A stretch of DNA of 64,000 nucleotides from Diadema setosum (Eukaryota; Echinodermata; Echinoidea; Diadematoida; Diadematidae): contig CM067072.1 of the NCBI GenBank assembly GCA_033980235.1, positions 16,123,047-16,187,046 on the forward strand, written 5' to 3'. Below are positions 22,906-35,300 of this stretch, in pieces; within the stretch, counting starts at the first letter, position 1; the number at the start of each line of letters is the position of its first letter. Under the pieces are notes generated by a model. The model was given only the letters and a program-made list of their open reading frames with translations, ran no database searches and was not told where the DNA came from. The position numbers were made by a program, and so were the translations under genes.

Positions 22906-23635
22906 GGAAGGGGAGAGATGAGCTGAGGACCTTTTTTGTTTTGTTTTGTTTTGTTTTTCTTGTTAGCTCATGAAACTCGTGGTAATAAAAGAAATTTGAT
23001 TGATTTGTCTTTTTAACACCTTGACCAGAAGAGATTTCATCTACTGTAAAAGTGGATAAATTCATGCGAGTAATATTTCATGCTTGGCAGAGTAAGGTGA
23101 GTTTGGCGGGTTTTTAATTCCACAGAATCAAAACATCAACTCTTGAAAAATATGGCATGCAAATATATTTGTGTACTGTAATTTTTGCACTAGCTTATCG
23201 ATGGTTGCACGAAATGTGTGAAAATTTCAACACCGCAAAAACTTCCACCTTCACAGAATATGTTGTAAGCTGCTGTAGATGCTGTAAAAGCTGAACATTA
23301 TTTTCACATTTCAGATATTTTTACAAATGAGGAGGGTCACAGACATTTTTTGAAAGATGTTGTTTTTCGGGATTTGACACCGAGGCTATCATGTGCAGTA
23401 ATGCCTGCTCAGTCACACAGCCACTGAAACTACCGGTACATTCGTATGGCGACATTTTCATGTAAATGCATGTTTCTATTTCAAAGCCCAAGCAACAGTG
23501 ATTTGCGAAATTTGTGCAAAGTAAATCTTCGTGAAAATAACAGCTCTTTATAATACAGTAGTGAATAGAACACTCTCTGACATACTTTATTTCATCATAC
23601 ATTGTACATCATTATCATGTGTCAGTATATGAAAA

Positions 23636-24440
23636 CAAAATGAGAGGAGAGAAGGGGAGAAAAAAGGAGAAAGAGAAAGAGAGGTACGGTAAGGAGAAAG
23701 ATACAGACAAAAAAAATGAAGGTGAACAAGGGGGAAGCTAGAGAGAGAGAGAGAGAAAGATAGAGATGGAGAGAAATATGATAGAAAAACATTACTACAC
23801 GTAGAAATAGTATTGCTAAGTCATACCCTTGTACATTGAATTTCAGAAGAAAATGGTGCCACTGAGTGAGGGGGTCTTCCTGCTACGTGCGAGACATGTG
23901 CAAACAAAAAGAAAAAAATGTGAAGAGAATAAAGGTTAAAAAAAAAGAGGGGGGGGGGCAAGTCAGAGTACGAGATAGAGAGAGAGAGAGGGGGGGGGGA
24001 TAGAGAAATATAATGAAATATTATCAGTATTGCTCAGTCATTTATACAAATTTCAGACAACCAGCTATGTGGTCATCAAACTAAACAGAGGAGATAGGTA
24101 GAGATGGAGAGATAATAGAAAAACATTACTAGTATTGATAAGTCATACCTTTGTACATTGAATTTCAGAAGCAAATGGTGCCACTGAGTGAGGGGGTCAT
24201 CCTGCTACGTGCGAGACTTGTGCAAACAAAAAGAAAAAAATGTGAAGAGAATAAAGGTAAAAAAGAGAGGGGGGGGGGCAAGACATAGTGTGAGATAGAG
24301 AGACAGAGAGAGAAAGAGAGAGAGAGGGAGAGATGGAGAAATATAGTGAAACATTTACTATCAGCATTGCTCAGTCAATTAAGTTTGTAGAGTGAATTTC
24401 AGACAACCTGCTCTTTGGTCATCTTGCTACATGCGAGCCA
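23636..24440. repeat. Purine-rich region with a 335-bp tandem duplication
   Basis: A block at about 23793-23985 (GTACATTGAATTTCAGAAG, ATGGTGCCACTGAGTGAGGG, GCAAACAAAAAGAAAAAAAT) recurs at about 24128-24310 with few changes. The intervening block near 24020-24090 (CAGACAACC, TGGTCATC) recurs near 24358-24430. GAGA-rich simple sequence fills the rest. A tandem duplication of about 335 bp explains the layout. Confidence 0.7.
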
Positions 24441-24574
24441 TAACATAAAAAATGCAAAATTTTGCAAGTCATGCTGAGGTAAATACATTGTATTGTCCTT
24501 TTGTGTTGGAGTGTGAACCATACCTTTGGACAGTGTTGACCCTGTCATGCCTGCAGATGTTATGTGTGTACAGG

Positions 24575-24624
<50 letters not shown>
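24575..24624. repeat. (GT)n microsatellite
   Basis: About 25 uninterrupted GT units. Confidence 0.95.
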
Positions 24625-24626
<2 letters not shown>

Positions 24627-24870
24627 TGTTGTGGGTGCCAGTGGGTGTCTGTACACAGGGTGGTGGTTGTTTTTTTTTTACAGGGTAAAAAACACAATAG
24701 TAGCATGTCTAGGGTACAGAAACAAGTTGGTGGGTACACTGAACAACTGAGCGAACAAAAGCTGTAGCTTGCAGATAAGTGAGTGTAATGAGGTGAGGTT
24801 GGTGGGTGTGTTTGTAGGTGTGTTTTAGTTGTTTGATTGACAAATATTGACTATATTGTGCAATCTTCCT

Positions 24871-24921
24871 TGCCCTATCCATGGAGCTACTATCTCTGTT
24901 ATTAGCTCCATTGCCCTATCC
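24871..24921. mobile_element. Micro-hairpin insertion with 10-bp direct repeats
   Basis: TGCCCTATCC occurs at 24871-24880 and 24912-24921. The 31-base insert has arms ATGGAGCTA / TAGCTCCAT. The next hairpin, 33 bp downstream, has the same arm. Confidence 0.65.
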
Positions 24922-24946
24922 TTGGTGCGTATCTGCCAGATGATTA

Positions 24947-24994
24947 GTAACATCATGGAGCTACTAATGTTGGTATGTAGCTCCATGGTACCAT
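24947..24994. mobile_element. Second ATGGAGCTAC micro-hairpin, 33 bp from the first
   Basis: The 34-base insert 24954-24987 has perfect arms CATGGAGCTAC / GTAGCTCCATG. Flanks are GTAACAT (24947-24953) and GTACCAT (24988-24994), 6 of 7 identical. It begins CA and ends TG. Confidence 0.5.
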
Positions 24995-25087
24995 GCACTC
25001 TGTAATACCAACCACTTTATAAAATGCGAACATTGGAGTGCATGTTACAGGAATGTGGTGTACGTGTACAATGTACTTGATTTTATT

Positions 25088-25634
25088 ACCTCCGCCAAGG
25101 GAGGAGGTTATGTTTTCGTTACCGTTGGTTTGTGTGTTTGTGTGTTCGTTAGTTACAGTAGTTAGTTAGTTAGTTTGTCCGTGTGCAAAATAACTCAAAA
25201 AGTAGTTTACGGATTGGGATGAAACTTGCAGGAAAGGTTGAGAATGACACAAGTAACAAATGATTAACTTTTGGTAGTGATCCGAGAATTTTAAGGGAAT
25301 TCATGAAGGATTTTTGATATTTTAGCAGGTAGGGCCAATGAACTTGGGAGTTCAGGCTGCGCGTATTTGAGGTTTGCATGCGCGCACTGAAGTGCGTGCT
25401 CTAGTTTCTGCTAGGGCGAGGTGCGCCGTGCAGCTGAGGGTTTATGACATAACAAAGGCTGCTATATTGGGAAATCGGCGACTTTCAGCACACTATAAAC
25501 ACTTTCAGCATGCTATATATTTAAACTTGTACGTTTGGGTGGAAATCACTGATATCTCTATGGAAGAACAAGATCAGTGATGGAAATGAGCTGCATGCTT
25601 GGCGGAGGTCTGTGCTCTCAGAGTGCTTCTCTAG
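25088..25634 (+). mobile_element. Helitron-like (Helentron-type) non-autonomous element 2
   Basis: Left end: hairpin ACCTCCGCCAAGGGAGGAGG (from 25088), then a GTTTGTGTGTTCGTTAG-type microsatellite. Body: GTGCAAAATAACTCAAAA and GGATTGGGATGAAACTTGCA. Right end: CTTGGCGGAGGT (25598-25609), the complement of the left terminus, then an imperfect hairpin TGCTCTCAGAGTGC and CTAG before TT. The end order (subterminal inverted repeat, hairpin, CTAG-T) matches a Helitron/Helentron 3' terminus. No coding capacity. Confidence 0.6.
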
Positions 25635-26059
25635 TTTCTTATTTTTCTAAGATTACATTGTACATCATATACAAGAACTGTTATTCCAGACATCTTTGCG
25701 AAATCTTCATTCTACAGTACCACGTGCTGAACATATTTTGTGGTAGTTTCTCTCTTGTGAAGCTGAGAGTGTGTTAAACCTGTTTGGTTCAATTTGTAGT
25801 ACCTGGGCTGCCTGAAGAATTTTCAAGCAGTCTGCTATATATTGGAAACCAAAAACATTTGTGGCGTGAAACTTAAATGAATCAGAGTCGACAGCCTTTT
25901 TCATGGCAGGAAACTTTGGTGAATTGCCACTGGCAATCAATACATTTGGTTGGCATGAACTTTTGCGAACATTCTACTTTCTCAAATCTTGGCTAATTGC
26001 AAAATGCGCAAAAAATTCATGAACGCCCACAAAGCTATTTCTTATTTTACATACATGTA

Positions 26060-26550
26060 TGCTGTATAGTATTGTAAAGAGGATGGGATGTATAAATTGT
26101 ATTATGAATGAATCTTTTCCACAAGTAGAGATCAATGGTTTCCACTCAATGGATACAGACATGCTGCCAATCGCCCACTTAAAAAAAAAAAAAAAAAAAA
26201 AATTCAGGTCAAAGCTTTCAGCTACGCGGTGCATCGCCCGAGTAGAGCATGCACTTTAAGTGCACACTCAAAATTCAAATACGCGCCAGCTGCTTGAACT
26301 TCCAAATTCATTGATCCTACGATACCTGCTATAAGATCGGAAATCCTTCAAAATTTCATAAAAATTTGCAGGTCACTGCCAATAGTATGTATATGTACGG
26401 TAATTATTTGTTCCTTGTGTCGATTTCCTGTGAGGTTCATCCAGATCCTCATAACTATCTGAGTTATTTTGCACACAGAAGGGCAGACAGACAGACAGAC
26501 GAACAAACAAACTAACAATCGCAGTCAAAAACATACAGACCTTCCTTGGT
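26060..26550 (-). mobile_element. Inverted, diverged relative of Helitron-like element 2
   Basis: Read on the minus strand, the block starts near 26545 (ACCAAGGAAGG), followed by GTTTGTTTGTTCGTCTGTCTG, GTGCAAAATAACTC, GGATCTGGATGAACCTC and GGAAACCATTGATCTCTA, the same order as in 25088-25560. It carries a run of about 22 A (plus strand, 26180-26201). The right terminus was not found, so its end is approximate. Confidence 0.55.
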
Positions 26551-26629
26551 GCAGTACTGGTAAATAACTACATGTAGTTTCTTGAAAAGACACTCCAGAG
26601 TATGTGCAGTATGTGTCCAAAGTGTAGTA

Positions 26630-26890
26630 CATGCGTGGCTGGCGCAGCCGTGGGGGCCGTGAGGGCTTGGACCCCCACACTTTTTGTGCACCATACAAAG
26701 GAATACATAAGGTGTCATCACTTTGGGCCCCCACACTTTTTTTAACCTGGAAGTACGTAAGTGGCACTAAAATAGAAATAGATAGGGATCTTGAAGTATG
26801 GCGGCGGTAAGGTTATGTTTTCTCTGAAGACCTTTTTTTTTGCTTGTCAGCTGAAGAAACCCCGGAAAACACTGCGGCGGCCCTGCATGT
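26630..26890 (+). repeat. Dispersed repeat D, copy 2
   Basis: Same family as 22665-22905; it contains CACCATACAAAGGAATAC, GAAGTACGTAAGTGGCACT and GCTTGTCAGCTGAAGAAACC. Its ends carry GC-rich GGCGCAGCCG and CACTGCGGCGGCC, which may be degraded inverted repeats. Confidence 0.7.
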
Positions 26891-27771
26891 ACTTGAGTCC
26901 ATAATGGACCCTGAACCTGTTTCCTTCCATAAGTTTAATTTTTTTTTTTTTTTTTTTAAATCCAGTCTTTGTTTGAGCATTCAAAGAATCTAGACATGAT
27001 CTCCTGTACCTTCACCGATATTACACTACCTTCACTAACAATTTGTTACAGACAGTCACAATAGCTGGCTGCGATAATAGTCTTTGTTATTGGTATTGTC
27101 CTTGATGGATTTTGGTGTATAGATGTACCCTGTATAGATTTTTATTTTCTTTCCCCAAGACTATTTCTAGGAATGTGGTAGATTACTTCCAGTTTTAGCA
27201 TCCTGTGTATTGTCTATCTGGTTCTCAAGGAAAGATTGGGGGAAGTCCCAATCGACCCTTGTGATGTCATATGCTTTTTACAGCATGCATTATACCATGT
27301 AGTTAATCGCATGTTGCTCAGAAATACAGTGTTACCACAAAAGAACCATTTCATATTTGGTTGTGCCATGTTTGCTCTCCTCTCTTGTCTGCATAAGATT
27401 CAAGATTCAATATTCTGTTATATTGTCTGGTAATTATACAGAAAATCACCTTCCACTGGCAAAAGAACGGAATAGTAGCATGAGTACAATTCACAAACAC
27501 ATTGTACAAATGAAGGATACAGTGCAATCAATTGATACAAGTCAACAATTCTGACATTGTGCATTGCTTCGCACAGTGCGTCGCGTTTGTCAAATGTAAC
27601 TTGATTTTTTCAATAACAAACATCACAAAGCAGTTCAAGACATCGTGCGCTGCTGCATGCTTCTTATGGTCAATGTAGCAATGTAGGATCCCTTCACAAC
27701 ATCGAATTCATCATACGACTTCTCGCTTTGCATTTCCCCCATTTCCCCTTCTTTTATTTGAATTCTTGATC

Positions 27772-27953
27772 CAAAGTATAAAACAAATATACTTTGCGTA
27801 ATTAAAAGTTTCTTGTTCAAACTATGGGCCTCGGTGCCTCCAAAAGAACTATCCACTTCAGGGCCGCACCCCTTCAGTGATTAGTTCTATTAGAGTCACC
27901 TCTGCCCATAGTTTAAACAAGAAACTCTCAAGGCATGGTATATTTGTATACTA
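27772..27953. mobile_element. MITE with about 50-bp inverted arms
   Basis: AGTTTCTTGTTCAAACTATG near 27807 and its complement CATAGTTTAAACAAGAAACT near 27908 are inverted copies, and similarity continues outward (CAAATATACTTTGC versus CAAATATACCATGC). The centre is about 75 bp. Not recognised further. Confidence 0.7.
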
Positions 27954-29157
27954 TAATGTGTGCATTATTGTTTTGTAAAATGGGTTGATGAATTATAATT
28001 TTTTTAAAATCTGTGGATGAATACCAGTAAGCTAGCCCAAAGGTATAATGTTGAACTTAGTTCAAAAACCAATTGTTCAAAGAAGTGTTCCAAACACACT
28101 GAACACAAACTTAGAAATTGTTTTAAAAAAAAGTATTAGCAAATAAAGTGTATAATGATTGAGCATGTATAATTTGTAATTGATCGTGTGCTGCTGTTAC
28201 ATGTATCTACATTGCGACGTCAAGTAGAGTATGCATTTATACTTTTTTTGCTGTGCTTTTTGCACATTCATGCATGTAAATGATCAACAGAGAAAAATGC
28301 ATGTTAATGAAGAGTGCACACATGACTCATTTCAGTGGCTCTGATTGGCTAGATGTTCTTGAACCCAATTTATGAAAAATGTTGATATATGTACGTCTTA
28401 ACCAGGAGGAACTGCACCTGCCTTAGTGTTTTGATGAGGAATGCCATCTTGTGTCACGGGTGCATTCCAGAGTCCTCTGTTTTCAAGGAATGAGGGATGA
28501 GTAATTATTTAAAGTAGCATGGATGGGGCTTCAGAAAGCAAACAGTGCTCTGAAGATGACTTGCATTTATACAGGTTACTCATGTTTAAAGTCCTTGCAA
28601 GTGTCACATGATTCATGTATTGACAGATACATGATGATGCCATCTTCATGGCTTTGTCCCCATATTGTCGACTATAAATGCCCATTTCCTATCTACTGTA
28701 CAGTCACTCAAAGGGATCACCAGGTGATCAAACAGGAAATGCCTGGGAAGAATTTCTTTCATACTTGTGAATGATCTCCCATCTAAATTGCTCTCAGGAT
28801 CTGCTCTTCTGACCAGTGCAGTAGTATGTACAGAACTTATTGGTGCATGGGCGAAATGCTAATTTCTTGCATGCTAGTTGTGACCTTTGACATTTTTAAT
28901 ATGAACATATTACAATGCCATTGGTGGTTCCCCTGTGACCAGAAAAGATTAGAGAATTTAGAATGTTTTGGTAGTGCTCACAATCTGGTCCCCAAATTAC
29001 ATTGTTGGACCTCCAGAGAAAAAAAAAATTGAGAGCTGAGCCTTAACAAGTCATGTACATGTATTGTGCTGCCTTTTCTGTACTGTAGGGGGAATATGTT
29101 GTGTAATGCTGTGCATTTAACTGCCCCCCTTTATTTCTACCCTTCTCTTATCTCCAG
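27954..29157. other. Upstream flank of OvoA exon 1; no exon recognised
   Basis: AT-rich DNA between the last upstream repeat and the acceptor at 29157. If the acceptor is used, this is the 3' part of a 5'UTR intron. No TATA-type promoter is convincing. Confidence 0.4.
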
Positions 29158-29304
29158 ATTTTTCTGTGGTCATACTTCCTTGCTGTTGACATCGCTGACT
29201 TTGTGAAAGATGATGGGAAAGGAACTGGAATTGAAAGATGTCCTGACGGGACCGTACACTCTCCGCTCGCTGCAGCCTTGTGACCTGTCCTGCTGCAGTA
29301 AGGA
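29158..29304 (+). CDS. OvoA: OvoA exon 1 (first coding exon; coding from 29210)
   Basis: Codes residues 1-31 plus two bases of codon 32; the protein begins MMGKELELKDVLTGPYTLRS. The donor is GA|GTAAGT at 29305. TCTCCAG at 29151-29157 is a good acceptor, so the exon probably has a 52-nt 5'UTR part and an untranslated exon lies upstream. An in-frame TGA at 29204-29206 closes the frame above the ATG. Confidence 0.85.
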
Positions 29305-32300
29305 GTAAGTCATTAGAGGCATTCTAGCTGTCATTCACGATACATTGCAGGGGGTCTGAAACAGAAATCAGTTCAGTGGGTTGTCACTTTATGATGGCTT
29401 TGAATATACATTGTATAATGCATTATCTGTCGTATCACACATTTCTCAATTCACAGGGACAATGTACAAAATGCATGTTAAGGCAAAATGTATGGCCATG
29501 AAGATGGGCATTATGGGTGTTTTTTGTTTTGATGTGCAAGGATTATTTGAGCAGTAACTCGTTACTGATTTTCACATTAAAAATTACCAATTAAATAGAG
29601 ATTATGAAATCATGCAAAATGCAGTATAAGGCCACTCCCTGATTTTATTGCACTTTACGATTAATGATTAACTACCCACACCACTGAACAGCATAGATCT
29701 ACAATTGTACACTGTATGTGGCATACGTAGCCAGTCCAAAATCAATATTCCTTTTTATGGCTGACATCAGGTAAATGAGCGCATGTTTTCGAGATACGTT
29801 GTACATTGTACATGTCCATGGATATTTGAATACCAATATTTTCATGTGTATGAAAAACCTGAAACCACTCTTTCCATCATTGGAACCACTTTCTGACCTA
29901 ACTCTCAGATTTTGAGTCTGGCTTAAGTCTGTTGTGTACTTCATCTACATGTTTGTACGTATGTACAAGAAGCCATCAGTACTACGATAGATAGAGAGGA
30001 TAAGCATCTGATTCATTCATTGTCGGCATCTTTCTCTTTCCTTCTATGAGACTCTAAACATATTCAGTGAGACTTTGCATTTAAAAAGAGTTATTATTTA
30101 TTATACCTATCTCAAATATGGCAAAGTACATGTGTGTGTGTAAATCCAGCACTAGAAAGCATTACATGTTTTAACAGTGTACTTTTATGTGGTGGTGCAG
30201 GATGCAGCTAAATTGAGTACTAGTGCATTGTATATGAGTTGAAAAATTTAGCTTGTTTTCAGTTTCTTTTCTACCCTCAGAAAATAGTGGGAAAGTACAC
30301 AATAAACTTTGATTTTGCAGCATGTGGGTTATTTTCTCTTTGTTTTATCAGTGTCTTGATAATCAGTTAGGGCATAATGTTGTACATGTGTATTATCTTC
30401 TTTTTTTTTTTGGGGGGGGGGGGGAAGGGGATGGGGGATGGATGTAGGGAAAGACCAAAATTGTTAGTGCTTGGCTAGAAGTGCAGAATGAAGAAGCTAT
30501 CAGAGTGAAATTTGAAGCAGATGCTTAAATTTATTACCCGTAAATGAAAGTCCACCCCTACCAAAAATAACACAAAATAAAACATCAGCAAACAACAAAC
30601 GCACTAAAACAGTTCCTGTAAAAATCTTTATTTTTATGCTGTGTAGGGTAACCTGAATTTTTTGTGTTAAGATCGCAGATGGTCACTGCAATTGAGCAAG
30701 CACTTCAAAAGCTCACCACTGCCACAGTGGTTAAAGGCTTTAGCAGCATATACACTGTACTACAAAAAGGTAACCACGATAAAGTCACTCGCGCTTCAGG
30801 AGTAGGAATAGTGAAGAAATCTGTATGCAAGAAGTGCAAGAATTAGCAAAGAATTTGTGTGCTTTTGTTTTCATGCTAGTTTATAAATTGTCCACTTTTG
30901 CAGTACTATTTTTGCATGGCAGTATTGAAACCAGAACTTCACACTAGTACCAATTTAATTGAGATAAGTGACAGAAAGTGTGAACCGAGAAAGTGAGTTG
31001 TTCAAAATAGATTAAAAGATGAATAGAGTGATTGCTATCTGTTATGGTCTTCCATTTCCCTGTGCAGGCAAATCTTGGAGTACTTTGAAAACAGCTACAG
31101 TCTGAATGAGAGCATATTTGCTGCTCTCAGGAGTAAGTATATTGTACTGTAATTGCACAAATTTTCACACAATTCATGCTGCTTTTAGCTAGCATGAATC
31201 GTAAAACCTGTGAAAATATCTTCAAAATTTCCCTGCACATTTTTGAGTTGAAAATCTTGCAGCACCAATTCAAGAACCTGTTAATATGGAACTTTTAAAC
31301 TGCTCAGGGCGTAAAGTAAATCCCGCAAAAATATGGACGTTTACAACATATTCATCTCAACATGAATGAATATTATGTTAATGGTATTAAATGATGATGT
31401 TGATGATTGTTATTATCATTGTAAATATTGTCATCTGTATCCTTATCATTAGTTTTTTTGTTTTGTTATTATCAGTAGTACTGTCATCGTTATTTAGTGT
31501 ATTGTCCCCGCCGAACGAGTTCGAGCAGGGGACTATGAAACGGGCTCCGTACGTGTGTGTGCCTGTGCGTCCGTCCGTCCGTCCGTCCGTCCGTGCGTCC
31601 GTCCGTGTGTGCGTCCGTGTGTGATCAAAATGTTCAATTTGCTACTTCTCTGTCATTTATGAGCCAATTTTGATTCTGTTTGCTTTATATGATAGCACTA
31701 CATGGGAGCTTTAAAACTTCTACACAGAATTTTAGTTGTGACCTTTGACCTTGACCTTTGACCTATATTGTACATTTTGCTACAAAATGCTACTCCTTCG
31801 CCATTTCTAACCCGATTTTGATTCTGTTTGCTTTATGTGATGGCACTAGGTGAGGGCTTCAAAACTTCCACACAGAATTTTGACCTTTGACTTCTTTGAC
31901 CTTTGACCTTGATTTTTGACCTATATTGTACATTTTGCTACAAAATGCTACTCCTTCGCCATTTCTAATCTGATTTCGATTCCGTTTGCTTTATATGATG
32001 GCACTAGTTGAGGGCTTCAAAACTTCTACACAGAATTTTGACCTTTGACTTCTACACAAAATTTTGACCTTTGACTTCTTTGACCTTTGACCTTGATTTT
32101 TGACCTATATTGTGCATTTTGCTACAAAATGCTACTTCGCCATTTCTAACCCGATTTCGATTCCGTTTGCTTTATGTAATAGCACTAGGTGAGGGCTTCA
32201 AAACTTCTACACCGAATTTTGACCTTTGTCTTCTTTGACCTTTGACCTTGATTTTTTACCTATATTGTACATTGGCTACAAAATGCTACTCCTTCGCCAT

Positions 32301-35300
32301 TTCTAACCCAATTTCGATTCCATTTGCTTTATGTGATGGCACTAGTTGAGGGCTTCAAAACTTCTACACAGAATTTTGACCTTTGACTTCTACACAGAAT
32401 TTTGACCTTTGACTTCTTTGACCTTTGACCTTGATTTTTGACCTATATTGTGCATTTTGCTACAAAATGCTACTTCGCCATTTCTAACCCGATTTCGATT
32501 CCGTTTGCTTTATGTAATAGCACTAGGTGAGGGCTTCAAAACTTCTACACCGAATTTTGACCTTTGTCTTCTTTGACCTTTGACCTTGATTTTTTACCTA
32601 TATTGTACATTGGCTACAAAATGCTACTCCTTCGCCATTTCTAACCCAATTTCGATTCCATTTGCTTTATAAATGTGATGGCACTAGGTGAGGGCTTCAA
32701 AACTTCTACACAGAATTTTGACCTTTGACTTCTTTGACCTTTGACCTTGATTTTTTACCTATATTGCACATTTTGTTACAAAATGCTACTTCCGGTGGGG
32801 ACATATATTACGCACTGCGTAATTTCTACTTTTCCTTGTTCATATTGTTGCCATGTCAAAGATAATTTTTTTTTCAGTTTCATTGCATAGAGACATGTAT
32901 ATTACATATTGAGAGGCTACTATCAAAACTCGTGTCTGTCCAGAAACCAGAATAAAAACACACACTAAACATAGAAATCAACTTTATCTCAATGCTGTCC
33001 ATGGGATTAAACGTCTTCTCCAAAGTATTTTGTGCAAATCGTTAAATGGATGGTATACACTTAGTATTGGTTGAGATGAGGATTTAGCTTCTTAACTTTT
33101 TGTGAGATAGTAAGATACCACTTTGAATATGAAATGTTACAAAGCATGCAATTCTAAGAGGAAATTAAAGTTTGTTTGATGAAAATCAGTTTGGAATAGG
33201 CAAGATATCCAAAAGCAAAGTAAAAAAACCGATCCTAATAAAAGATGGGTCCTATCTTTCATTAGGACTGCTTTGTTTTGGGTATTAATCTCAGCCATTT
33301 CAAAACCAATTTTCATCAAATAAACTTTGAATCCCTTGTAGAATTACATGCTCTTTCATATTTCATAACAAGTTTCTCATTACCCCCCCCCCAAAAAAAA
33401 AGAGAAGAAGATGGAAACCTGAAGCCCCATCTCATCCCAAACTATACCATCCCTGTAAAATAACAGCAAATGATTTCATCCTGCGTTTGTGGGTGTGTTC
33501 AAAAGAATCGCTTCCATTTGAACGATGAAACTTGTCTGGCAATGATGAAGACCTTAGGTGGAATTTTCCTGGTGAGTGATGAGCTGTTGATGTCAAGTTG
33601 CACAGAAAGGTCATCCACTGAGGATTTATGTACTAGTATACACATCCTCACTCCATTTGTCTGCATTCCGTGTATACGTATAAACAAAGTGCACGGCAAC
33701 CAGTGCGGTCTGCTTGACACTATTGAAACTGGTATACATGTGTGAGTGGTGTGTGCTTTTCATGGATGCAGGCTAGCTGAGCAAAGTATAGCAAATGATC
33801 CCATTGTCAAACTTGAAAGTCAGTCCATTACCATCTCTAACTCTTTTGATGTTGATTTAACCCTAAAAGGGCGGGGGGGGGGGGGAATCCGCCCCCCCTC
33901 GACGTTATAATTCTGTAACGCGAGAAGGCCTCATCGCGAGGCTTCTTGACTTTCTTCGTTCAAGTCCCGCGCAACTTTTGAGACCAAATTTGCAACATCC
34001 GCGCATACTTTTACGAAGCCACGCCCATTTTTGTAACGGAATGTCGCCCGAAAACGGGCACAATTTTGTGATTTTGTGTACATTTCCTATGGAAAACAGT
34101 GCTCTGTCATGAAAGTCATAAAAACCTGATTTTTTTTACAATTAATCATTTTCATTGATTAATTTTGTGCTGATTATGGTAGAAAAGTGGTCAGTGACAA
34201 TTTCCAATGAAAAAACAAAAGTTGACAAACAAAGAAATACGTAAGAAATTCTGAAAACAATAAAATACATAAGAATTGAAATGAGTTTTGGAAGTTTTTG
34301 TGATGTACAATAGTTGAATATGCTAAGACAGATTTACAGATCAAAAATTAGACTCTCAATGCTTTTAATTAGGCTAAAATATGATCTTGAGCTTAATTTG
34401 CATAATTAATTAATTAAAATTAGATATTGATTGTTTCAAAAAATCTTAAGACACAATCTTGTAGATTATGACGTGGGTCTCACGCGTGCAAAATTTCATT
34501 GCAATTGCACCACCAATGGCCGAGATCTCGGGGGGGGGGGGGGTGGTGGAATGGCCCCCCTGGTCTGAGCATAGCCAAAAAAGCCCGGCCCTTTTAGGGT
34601 TAAGCCCTTTGTCATTGTCCAGTTAACGAAAGGATTTAAATTGTTGTAATGGTCCCTGGTTACCTACATATAATGGACTTCGTGTGCCAACTTTAGTCAT
34701 GCTGCTTAACTCTGTATAAGTGGGTAAAGACTACTATAAAAAAAAATGCTATCATTGCTATTTAAGGAATGCATTTACATTGTATGGGAAAATGATTGTG
34801 TCAGTGACGTTCTGAGACATTGAAGATACGGTGGACAGCAGTTTAGATATCCTTTAAAATATCAAGTGCCCAAATGCACTCTTCAACATGTATAATTACT
34901 GTATGTCACATACACAACTGTTTTTATTTCATGATTGAAGACTAGCAAGTTTGAACTTGGGAGAAAGATAGAGCCTCCTATTTATGTATGGAAGTTTGAA
35001 CGAAGTGAAAGTATACAGGTGCTGTGTTGCTGAGATTTTAGCTGTAACAGCCACCTGTTTTCCCTCCATGATATTTTGCCATTGCATGAAATATTTGAAT
35101 GCCTCCACAGTTTGCAGTCACAGCGTGCATTTTGAGCATTTTAAGTCTCAGCAAGTTTCTTTTCTCTGAATTCTGCCCATTTTCAGCTGAAGATGTATTC
35201 TACAAAGCACCGGACAGGCTGCGTCTCCCACTCATATTCTACTACGCCCATACAGCAGTCGTGTACATCAACAAGCTTATGCTTGCTGGTCTTATCGAGG

